Part shown: one piece after another, positions 1 to 5,423 of the stretch
Layout of the letters: each line of letters starts with the position of its first letter
Position numbering within the stretch: position 1 is the stretch's first letter
DNA from: Bacteroidota bacterium
GTDB taxonomy: Bacteria; Bacteroidota; Bacteroidia; Bacteroidales; PUMT01
Assembly: GCA_003567115.1 (NCBI GenBank)
Contig: PXAP01000257.1
Span: 1 to 8,495, forward strand
Length of the DNA stretch: 8,495 nt
Direction: 5' to 3'
Program-made: the position numbers and the translations under genes
The notes under the pieces: generated by a model
The model's database searches: none
What the model saw: only the letters and a program-made list of their open reading frames with translations
Told to the model about the DNA's origin: nothing

Positions 1-439
1 ACTGGCGGAATGCCTCCTGGCCTCCTCCCTGAAAGTCCGGCATATCCTCAACTATGAAGAATATTTCAGCTTCTTCTTCCTCATCTTCTTCCTCCATTGT
101 CATTGGCCGGAATGCTTGACGTGTATCAGGAGCAGCCTCAGCGTCATCAATAAAAATATCGTCTTCAATGTCCACATCATCATCCACAATCTCCAGGGTT
201 TCGGTTACCTGGGGCGGCGGTGGCGGCGGTGGCGGCTGAACTTCCTCGGGACGGGTTATTGGTATCATCTCCTCCTCCATAACCACATCGGAAAGTTCAC
301 CGAGCTGGCCTGTGGTCACTTCACGGGTTGTCCACTCAAAGGCGATCAACAACAAAGCCAGAACTGTGACCAGTCCTATCTGAAGGAACAATCCCTTTTT
401 TTTCTCCAGATCTGCTTTTTCGGATTTTTTAAGTTCCAT
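1..439 (-). CDS. Energy transducer TonB, downstream tandem copy (C-terminus beyond window)
   Basis: The frame is open without a stop from the ATG at 439 down to the window edge, giving 146 residues. Order of parts: short basic cytoplasmic N-terminus (MELKKSEKADLEKKKG), one membrane segment at about residues 17-35, eight prolines at 69-76, a very acidic linker rich in D and E to about residue 129, then the start of the TonB C-terminal domain (MPDFQGGGQEAF). TonB spans the periplasm and passes the proton-motive force of ExbB/ExbD to outer-membrane receptors. It is about 92% identical to the upstream copy (703-1395) over the shared part, so the rest of the domain should lie just left of the window. 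The C-terminal receptor-contacting part is not visible, so whether this copy is intact is unknown. No clear own promoter was found in the 263-nt gap upstream; it may be read through from the first copy. Confidence 0.9.
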   Translation of the reverse strand, partial: MELKKSEKADLEKKKGLFLQIGLVTVLALLLIAFEWTTREVTTGQLGELSDVVMEEEMIPITRPEEVQPPPPPPPPQVTETLEIVDDDVDIEDDIFIDDAEAAPDTRQAFRPMTMEEEDEEEEAEIFFIVEDMPDFQGGGQEAFRQ

Positions 440-702
440 CGTTTTAATTTTTTTTTGAGGGCTTAAAAATAGTGATTTTTAACAAAAAATCAAAATTGTT
501 TTTTTATATATTCTAAGGTGGCACAAAAACTTATTTTCAAGCCCAAATTTTAATGTGCTTACTAAAAAGCTATTAAAAAAACTGAAAACGAAGGTCAATT
601 ATTATATTATCATAAAAAAAATAATTCAAAAGTGCTGTTTTGAACAAATTAGCTGAAAATATATCCTGTCACAAAGTTGACGGAGGCTGAATAACTGCAG
701 GT

Positions 703-1395
703 TTATCGGAGTTCGAAACGTACAGGAAAATGAAAATATACACGCACTGCTTCACCTCTTTGCCTGCCCGGCTCCCAGGGTGGTGAGGAACCGATCACTC
801 TTAAGGCCTCGCGGTCAAGCGATGGATCAACACCTCTGATTACTTCCAGATCCGAAACACTGCCATCGGTATTTACTATAAACCTTATATGTACAGTCCC
901 TTCGATTCCGTTCTCAGCTGCAATCTGCGGATAACTGAGGTTTTGAGCGATATACCTGCGGAATGCCTCCTGGCCTCCTCCCTGAAAGTCCGGCATATCC
1001 TCAACTATGAAGAATATTTCAGCTTCTTCTTCCTCTTCCTCTTCCATATCCATTGTCATTGGCCGGAACGCTTGACGTGCATCAGGAGCAGCCTCTACGT
1101 CGTCAATAATAAGTTCGTCTTCAATATCCACGTCATCATCCACAATCTCCAGGGTTTCGGTTACCTGGGGCGGCGGTGGCGGTGGCGGCGGTTGAACTTC
1201 CTCGGGGCGGGTTATTGGTATCATCTCCTCCTCCATAACCACATCGGAAAGTTCACCGAGCTGAGCTGTGGTCACTTCGCGGGTTGTCCACTCAAAGGCG
1301 ATCAACAGCAAAGCCAGAACTGTGACCAGGCCTATCTGAAGGAACAATCCCTTTTTTTTCTCCAGATCTGCTTTTTTTGTTTTTTTTACTTCCAT
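703..1395 (-). CDS. Energy transducer TonB, upstream tandem copy
   Basis: This 230-residue protein has the full Bacteroidota TonB plan: basic N-terminus (MEVKKTKKADLEKKKG), one membrane anchor at about 17-35, PPPPPPPP at 69-76, an acidic linker ending in a run of seven glutamates, and a complete TonB C-terminal domain from about residue 134 (MPDFQGGGQEAF, then NLSYP, GTVHIRF, DGSVSDLEVIRG, WEPGRQRGEAVRV, ending FPVRFELR). The role known for the family is coupling inner-membrane proton-motive force (ExbB-ExbD) to TonB-dependent outer-membrane transporters. The ATG at 1395 was preferred over an in-frame TTG at 1404 because it aligns exactly with the start of the neighbouring copy. A TAnnTTTG promoter box lies about 60 nt upstream. 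No exbB or exbD gene is in the window. Confidence 0.95.
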   Translation of the reverse strand: MEVKKTKKADLEKKKGLFLQIGLVTVLALLLIAFEWTTREVTTAQLGELSDVVMEEEMIPITRPEEVQPPPPPPPPQVTETLEIVDDDVDIEDELIIDDVEAAPDARQAFRPMTMDMEEEEEEEAEIFFIVEDMPDFQGGGQEAFRRYIAQNLSYPQIAAENGIEGTVHIRFIVNTDGSVSDLEVIRGVDPSLDREALRVIGSSPPWEPGRQRGEAVRVYFHFPVRFELR

Positions 1396-1796
1396 GGCAG
1401 ACAATTTTTAGGGGTTATCATATTTTTCTGTTACTTGATAATTTGTCTGCTACAAACGTACGAATAATTATTTAGTTATGCAACTAAAAAATTAGTAGAA
1501 TCTAAAAGAATTTTAAATAATTTTGAAAAAATAATTTTGAGTTTACTCTATAAAGTATTTATTTGGTCAAAAATCGATAAAATCAAATTTTTAAATTACT
1601 ATTTATCAATGTATTATTTGCTTGAATTTTTGTATAAAATCATCATTTTTGACTTTTTAGAATAGACTCATTTTTTAAATAATGAATTGCTGCGGTTTAT
1701 GTGACTGTGAATGCGGGTAACTTTTCCTGAGATTTTTTTGATGCTTGTTTTTCCATACACATTAAAAAAATTATTAATTTAGCACCTCGAAAAACC
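1396..1796. other. AT-rich intergenic region between tonB and tRNA-Ala
   Basis: About 400 bases, strongly AT-rich, with no convincing coding frame. The left end holds the tonB leader and promoter. The stretch from about 1490 to 1740 shows poly-A/T tracts and nothing I can identify. Just before the tRNA, TAATTTAG (1775-1782) matches the -7 consensus at 7 of 8 positions and may serve the tRNA, but no good -33 TTTG is at the right distance. Confidence 0.6.
1453..1484 (-). promoter_or_regulatory. Predicted promoter of the upstream tonB copy
   Basis: On the minus strand a GTTG (1484-1481) is followed after 20 nt by TACGTTTG (1460-1453). This fits the Bacteroidota primary sigma consensus TTTG, 19-21 nt, TAnnTTTG, with an exact -7 box and 3 of 4 matches at -33. 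It predicts transcription starting near 1447 and a leader of about 50 nt. The prediction rests on sequence only. Confidence 0.55.
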
Positions 1797-1870
1797 GGGG
1801 ATTTAGCTCAGTTGGCTAGAGCGTTTGGCTGGCAGCCAAAAGGTCAGGGGTTCGACTCCCCTAATCTCCA
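1797..1870 (+). tRNA. tRNA-Ala (anticodon GGC)
   Basis: A full cloverleaf can be drawn by eye. The acceptor stem GGGGATT pairs with AATCTCC and includes a G3:U70 wobble, the classic alanine identity element. The D arm is GCTC/GAGC, and the anticodon stem TTTGG/CCAAA encloses the loop CTGGCAG with anticodon GGC. The variable loop is short, and the T arm is AGGGG, TTCGACT, CCCCT. The discriminator is A. The CCA end is not encoded, as the next bases are CAA. Length is 74 nt. Confidence 0.96.
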
Positions 1871-1898
1871 CAATCCACGAAACAGATTTTACTTAAAT

Positions 1899-1929
1899 GC
1901 CTTAAATTTAATGTTTAAGGCGTTTTTTG
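1899..1929 (+). terminator. Intrinsic terminator after tRNA-Ala
   Basis: A perfect 8-bp stem, GCCTTAAA (1899-1906) and TTTAAGGC (1914-1921), encloses a 7-nt loop and is followed directly by GTTTTTTG. It starts 29 nt after the tRNA end, so it probably ends a single-gene tRNA transcript. Confidence 0.8.
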
Positions 1930-1951
1930 TCTTCTAAAACCTACCGGATTT

Positions 1952-1984
1952 TACCTGGAAAGCCTTCATTATTCTACCTGGAAA
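1952..1984. repeat. Direct repeat TACCTGGAAA, two copies 23 bp apart
   Basis: TACCTGGAAA occurs at 1952-1961 and 1975-1984, between the tRNA terminator and the cfa remnant. The 23-bp period equals that of the TTGATACCAC pair on the far side of the remnant, although the sequences differ. Confidence 0.55.
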
Positions 1985-2121
1985 ATCAAAAAAATGATCC
2001 CTTTTCGGATACCAAATTAAACCCCACATGTCGGGGCGACAATCATTAACAATTTTTTATCTGCCCCGGAATAGTAGCAACAGCAAAAATGAGGTGCCAA
2101 TCTAAATGATAATTTCTGTTA

Positions 2122-2436
2122 ATGGCAAGGGAGCTTTGCAAAGGATTGAAGGTGGAAATTAAGCTGAAGGATTACAGACATTTGAATAGTGATGACGTAC
2201 CCGGTGCAGGAAGTCATTTTGACAGGATTGTATCAATCGGGATGATTGAACATGTAGGTTATAAGAATTACAGAATTTTTATGCAGACAATGCATCGGTT
2301 ATTGAAAGATAACGGACTGTTTCTGCTTCACACTGTTGGCAGGAATAAATCGGCTGTAATTTCCGATCCGTGGACAAATAAATATATTTTTCCAAATTCC
2401 ATGGCGCCGTCAATTAAACAAATTTTAATCCCGTAA
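2122..2436 (+). pseudogene. Remnant of cyclopropane-fatty-acyl-phospholipid synthase (cfa) gene
   Basis: The 104-residue frame matches, from memory, only an internal block of the CFA synthase family (about 380 residues; roughly residues 200-300 of the E. coli enzyme): ARELCKGL, KDYRHLN, FDRIVSIGMIEHVGYKNY, GLFLLHTVG, DPWTNKYIFPN, then SIKQI, after which similarity stops. The enzyme transfers a methylene from S-adenosylmethionine to unsaturated membrane lipids. The fragment keeps the counterparts of the bicarbonate-contacting Glu (IEHVG, residue 43) and His (LLHT, residue 70). It lacks the N-terminal domain, the glycine-rich SAM motif and the C-terminal active-site Tyr region. An in-frame stop lies immediately before the ATG, and another follows four codons after the homologous block. 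I infer a dead gene fragment, not a small functional methyltransferase. A short out-of-frame stretch reading I-S-V-N just upstream (2112-2123) might be a frameshifted continuation, but this is weak. Confidence 0.85.
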
Positions 2437-2440
2437 CATT

Positions 2441-2473
2441 TTGATACCACTTTCCGGAAATAATTGATACCAC
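2441..2473. repeat. Direct repeat TTGATACCAC, two copies 23 bp apart
   Basis: TTGATACCAC occurs at 2441-2450 and again at 2464-2473, just after the cfa remnant. On the other side of the remnant a related string, GATACCAAATTAA (2008-2020), matches GATACCACATTAA (2466-2478) at 12 of 13 bases. Paired short repeats of this kind can be relics of insertion-sequence ends, but no transposase is present, so the identity is open. Confidence 0.6.
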
Positions 2474-2609
2474 ATTAATTTTTTTCGTTTCTTTTTTTAA
2501 AATGTAATCTTGTGACGGTATTAACGAAGCATTCATGGTCTGGCAGTTGGATGCAAATTATTTAAAAAATGAAGTCTTAAGGATTTTTGATTGCTTCTAT
2601 ATTTAATTC

Positions 2610-2640
2610 TTTGTATTTTACATTCCGAAAGCTATATTTA
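2610..2640 (+). promoter_or_regulatory. Predicted promoter of the aldolase-like gene
   Basis: TTTG (2610-2613), a 19-nt spacer and TATATTTA (2633-2640, 7 of 8 matches to TAnnTTTG) form a good Bacteroidota-type promoter. Transcription would begin about 2645, only a few bases before the ATG at 2648, implying a nearly leaderless mRNA. A second TATATTTA (2598-2605), in a 10-nt direct repeat CTATATTTAA, lies 35 bp upstream but lacks a matching -33 element. Confidence 0.5.
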
Positions 2641-2647
2641 ACTTAAC

Positions 2648-3649
2648 ATGACTGAGACTAATCAGGTGGAGAGCTCCACTGACAGATCTGATTTTTGTTA
2701 CCCCGGAATCCAAATTTTGGATTGCACAATTCGCGATGGTGGTCTGATGAACAATCACCTGTTCGATGATCAAACCGTTAAGGGAGTTTATACCGCTTGC
2801 GTTGAAAGCGGAATTGACTACATGGAAATAGGGTATAAAAATTCACAGCGTATTTTTACTCCGTCAGACTACGGACCATGGAAGTTTTGCAGGGAAGATG
2901 ATATCCGGCGTATTGTTGGCGAAAATGACACCCGATTGAAGCTTTCAGCTATGGCCGATGCAGGGAAAAGCGATTATCGCATGGATATTCTTCCAAAAGA
3001 GCATAGTGTATTGGATATGATCCGGGTTGCAACCTACATCCATCAGATACCGTTGGCTCTGGATATGATCAGGTACGCACACGATAAAGGTTATGAAACT
3101 TCGCTCAATCTGATGGCTATATCTGTTGTCCCTGAACAAGATCTGAATAAAGCACTGGAACTTTTGGCAAATTCCGAAGCAACAGCTTTATATATTGTTG
3201 ATAGTTTTGGAGCTCTCCAAACCAACCAGATCCGTTATCTTTTGAAAAAGTTCCTGAATTATGCGGAATCAGCCGGTAAAAAGGTCGGCATTCATGTACA
3301 TAACAACCGCCAAATGGCCCTGGCCCATACATTAGAGGGCATTATTTGCAAAGCAAGCATGGTGGATGCCAGCATGGCAGGATGTGGCAGGGGGGCGGGT
3401 AACTGCCAGATTGAATTATTGATCAGCTTTTTAAAGAATTCGAAATACCAAATTAAGCCTATTCTTAAATGCATTCAGGAATATATAGAGCCATTACGGG
3501 ATAAACTTGAATGGGGCTTTAATATTCCTTACATGATAACGGGTCATTATAATGTTCACCCAAGGGCTGCTATGCAATTCAATAATAGCAAGGATAAAAG
3601 AGACATAGTCAAATTCTTCGATTTATTACGGGAGGAAATGGAAGATTAA
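2648..3649 (+). CDS. DRE-TIM metallolyase / 4-hydroxy-2-oxovalerate aldolase-like protein
   Basis: This 333-residue protein carries the hallmarks of the HMGL-like (DRE-TIM) aldolase fold: LDCTIRDGG at 24-32 with metal-ligand Asp30 and Arg29, EIGYK at 60-64, VDSFGA at 184-189, the metal-binding HVH at 216-218, and GCGRGAGN at 245-252. The family cleaves or forms carbon-carbon bonds next to a 2-keto acid using a divalent metal; well-studied members are 4-hydroxy-2-oxovalerate aldolases, which release pyruvate. Here the residue three past the metal Asp is Leu33, where DmpG/BphI-type enzymes have the catalytic His, and no acylating aldehyde dehydrogenase partner is nearby. The substrate is therefore unknown. 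The subgroup resembles aldolase-domain proteins seen in Bacteroidota and in polysaccharide loci. About 20 residues precede the barrel; no other start fits. The gene converges on the chorismatase-like gene, with overlapping stop codons. Confidence 0.88.
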   Translation: MTETNQVESSTDRSDFCYPGIQILDCTIRDGGLMNNHLFDDQTVKGVYTACVESGIDYMEIGYKNSQRIFTPSDYGPWKFCREDDIRRIVGENDTRLKLSAMADAGKSDYRMDILPKEHSVLDMIRVATYIHQIPLALDMIRYAHDKGYETSLNLMAISVVPEQDLNKALELLANSEATALYIVDSFGALQTNQIRYLLKKFLNYAESAGKKVGIHVHNNRQMALAHTLEGIICKASMVDASMAGCGRGAGNCQIELLISFLKNSKYQIKPILKCIQEYIEPLRDKLEWGFNIPYMITGHYNVHPRAAMQFNNSKDKRDIVKFFDLLREEMED

Positions 3650-4845
3650 ATATTAATTGAACCTTCAATCTCAACCAAAAGATCTTCTCTGCAAATATCT
3701 GAAATCAGGTACTGGAAATTTTCGCTTTCAAAATGTTTTTCACAAATAAGTTTAACTCTTTCGAGATCCGATTTATACTTAACATATGTCCTGATATATG
3801 TAAAGTTATACTGTTTAAAATCACCCTGGAGATCATATTTCTTGAGACTTTCAGGAGACAATAATTTGTTGACATTTTCTATTGATGTTAAAGTCTGTTT
3901 ATCAACATCATTTAGGTGTGCAGATATTTCTCCTTTAACTGCTGCTGTTCCAGAAACATAAATTCTGGCATGGTCTTTTATCTGTAATAATTTACCACGT
4001 TCAAACTTTGGTGTTGTTTTTCCGGCTTTTTTAAGAATACCCTTGCCTACAAGGACCTTATCAGAATATTTATGAGCATCAATTTGTTCAGGATTATTAA
4101 GAGGATATATGGAAATATAGCCTGGTGATACTGCTATGAACTCAATTGTTACCCCACCTGTAAGGGTGCCAATGCCGGTAGCTGATGGATAGCCATTTAA
4201 AAAGTTGCTGGTTCCGTAAAACTGAGAACGTACATCATTAAAAATCTGATAATTTTGCTTTATCGTGTCGTATCCGGTTTTTTTGGTTATCTCCTCGATA
4301 TAATTCCATTGCCTGACAACATCTGAAAAAGATAATCCTTCGTTGGAAAGGACTTTTTGCATTTGGGTAAAAGAGCTTTCAGACTGTTCATAAATATCAT
4401 CCAGGTGTTTTGCATTTAGTCCCGCAACATAAACTTCTTTATAATAAGGAGAGGTAACTATTGAATAAGGAACACCTTCAACCGATTTGTGTGTTATTTC
4501 AATATTTTCAGAGCCGTTATCAATAACATAAACCTCCAGTGAAAGATCTCTGTCATTTTCGGGAGCCTGGGCTATAAAACTGGTTGTGGGGAAAGAAGAG
4601 TTATAAAATTTTTTGATAGCCTGATCAAATATATCGGTTTTTTTATTATAATCGTTTCTGTCGGTTGCCAACACAAAGATTGTTTGCTTAACGACATTGT
4701 TTAAACCGATTTTCTTTTGGCCGAGCTCATGATTAAGTTGTTGCAAACAATCGTTTATCTGTTCCCCTGGTGTATCTCCGGTTTTTGAGGTAATGTATAT
4801 TACATGAGGGTTTAATAAATAATTTTTGTTATTGTTTGATTCCAT
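3646..4845 (-). CDS. FkbO/Hyg5-type chorismatase-like protein (double RidA fold)
   Basis: The 399-residue product resembles, from memory, the chorismate-converting FkbO/Hyg5/XanB2 family, built from two RidA(YjgF)-like domains. Visible landmarks are TTSFIAQAP at 87-95, VYVAGLNA at 138-145, VVRQWNYIEEIT at 176-187, YPSATGIGTLTGG at 219-231, IYVSGTAAVKGE at 295-306, DKQTLTSIENV at 315-325 and ICREDLLVEIEG at 384-395. The last carries the C-terminal Glu characteristic of the RidA/chorismatase active site. Family members hydrolyse chorismate to pyruvate plus a dihydroxycyclohexadienoate or hydroxybenzoate. Which product this one makes, or whether it acts on chorismate at all, cannot be read from the sequence. 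It is rich in Lys, Asn and Ile and more AT-biased than the membrane protein and lipoprotein genes to its right, which may hint at transfer. The stop codon overlaps that of the convergent aldolase-like gene. Confidence 0.75.
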   Translation of the reverse strand: MESNNNKNYLLNPHVIYITSKTGDTPGEQINDCLQQLNHELGQKKIGLNNVVKQTIFVLATDRNDYNKKTDIFDQAIKKFYNSSFPTTSFIAQAPENDRDLSLEVYVIDNGSENIEITHKSVEGVPYSIVTSPYYKEVYVAGLNAKHLDDIYEQSESSFTQMQKVLSNEGLSFSDVVRQWNYIEEITKKTGYDTIKQNYQIFNDVRSQFYGTSNFLNGYPSATGIGTLTGGVTIEFIAVSPGYISIYPLNNPEQIDAHKYSDKVLVGKGILKKAGKTTPKFERGKLLQIKDHARIYVSGTAAVKGEISAHLNDVDKQTLTSIENVNKLLSPESLKKYDLQGDFKQYNFTYIRTYVKYKSDLERVKLICEKHFESENFQYLISDICREDLLVEIEGSINI

Positions 4846-4890
4846 TATAATTTAAGTGAGATGTCTTAACATTTTAGCGTAATTACAGGA

Positions 4891-4898
4891 CAAATTTA
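4891..4898 (-). promoter_or_regulatory. Predicted -7 box of the chorismatase-like gene
   Basis: TAAATTTG on the minus strand (4898-4891) matches TAnnTTTG exactly and sits 45 nt upstream of the ATG at 4845, implying a leader of about 40 nt. No TTTG is found at the ideal -33 distance, so the call is moderate. Confidence 0.4.
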
Positions 4899-4948
4899 CT
4901 GGAAAAGCACTAAAAATTACAGCTATATAAGAAAAGCGCGAATATATA

Positions 4949-4976
4949 GTTAATAACAGAGATTAACAAATTGTTA
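4949..4976. promoter_or_regulatory. Possible operator: overlapping palindromes upstream of the chorismatase-like gene
   Basis: GTTAAT (4949-4954) and ATTAAC (4962-4967) form a perfect inverted repeat with a 7-bp spacer. They overlap the 13-bp palindrome TAACAAATTGTTA (4964-4976). The site lies roughly 50-80 bp upstream of the predicted -7 box, a plausible place for a dimeric regulator. AT-rich DNA yields such palindromes by chance, so confidence is low. Confidence 0.3.
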
Positions 4977-5045
4977 TCTTTTTCAAGTGATAGTGTTTTG
5001 CACAACTGCAGATTAAAAAAGTCGCTAAAATCGGACTATCCACCA

Positions 5046-5372
5046 CCTATATTTGTGCCAAATGGCAAATTTGATGAAAATTTAACTTTTTATTCATTGC
5101 ATTTGTATCAAATGCTTGGAAGAGTGACATTTGGCACAAATGCAGATAATGACAGATTGACAACTTTTGTGGCCAAATGACATTATCGGAGGAGGTGGCT
5201 TTAAACCCGATTTTTGCTCCGCATCGCGAATTTTTTAAATCAAACATGCCTTTCGGGCTGCGCTCTCCTTCGAGGCAATGCACTCGAATCAAGTACTCTA
5301 ACATTATTGAACAATACGTCAAAGAACAAATATATATACAACCTTTTTTATGCAATATGGCACAAATATAGG
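5046..5372. mobile_element. MITE-like palindromic element with 15-bp terminal inverted repeats
   Basis: CCTATATTTGTGCCA at 5046-5060 is repeated perfectly in inverse orientation at 5358-5372, bounding 327 bp that holds no credible gene. Variants of the same motif lie inside: ATTTGTATCAAATG (5101-5114), CATTTGGCACAAAT (5128-5141, a perfect 14-bp inverse of 5051-5064) and TTTTGTGGCCAAATG (5164-5178). GATAATGACA (5145-5154) pairs with TGACATTATC (5178-5187) with one mismatch. A TA dinucleotide sits near each tip (CC-TA-TATTT and AAATA-TA-GG), which would suit insertion at TA, but no longer target duplication is seen. Short length, perfect ends and no transposase fit a non-autonomous miniature element. 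The middle (about 5185-5290) is less AT-rich than the ends. Together with its flanks it accounts for the gene-free stretch 4846-5423. Confidence 0.6.
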
Positions 5373-5423
5373 ACGCGGGTTTCAAAGATTAACTAAATTA
5401 TATTTCCTGATTAATCCCCTGTT

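Noticed and set aside
116..466. Plus-strand open frames opposite the tonB copies (also 889-1467)
   Set aside because: They are antisense to well-supported tonB frames, and their Arg/Trp/Gly-rich parts are simply the reverse of the proline and Glu codons. The two copies resemble each other only because the tonB genes do.
1396..1404. TTG start nine bases upstream for the full tonB copy
   Set aside because: The ATG at 1395 aligns exactly with the start of the tandem copy; the TTG lies inside the inverted-repeat arm and would add three unsupported residues.
1942..1984. Possible CRISPR-like array from spaced repeats
   Set aside because: Only two 10-nt copies at a 23-bp period are present, far too short and too few for a CRISPR array, and no cas genes are nearby.
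2122..2436. A genuine small methyltransferase gene
   Set aside because: The homologous block starts and ends in mid-domain, the SAM-binding glycine motif is missing and stops flank it, so a gene remnant is the simpler reading.
2945..3474. Minus-strand open frames inside the aldolase-like gene
   Set aside because: They are shadows of a strongly supported coding frame and show no family features.
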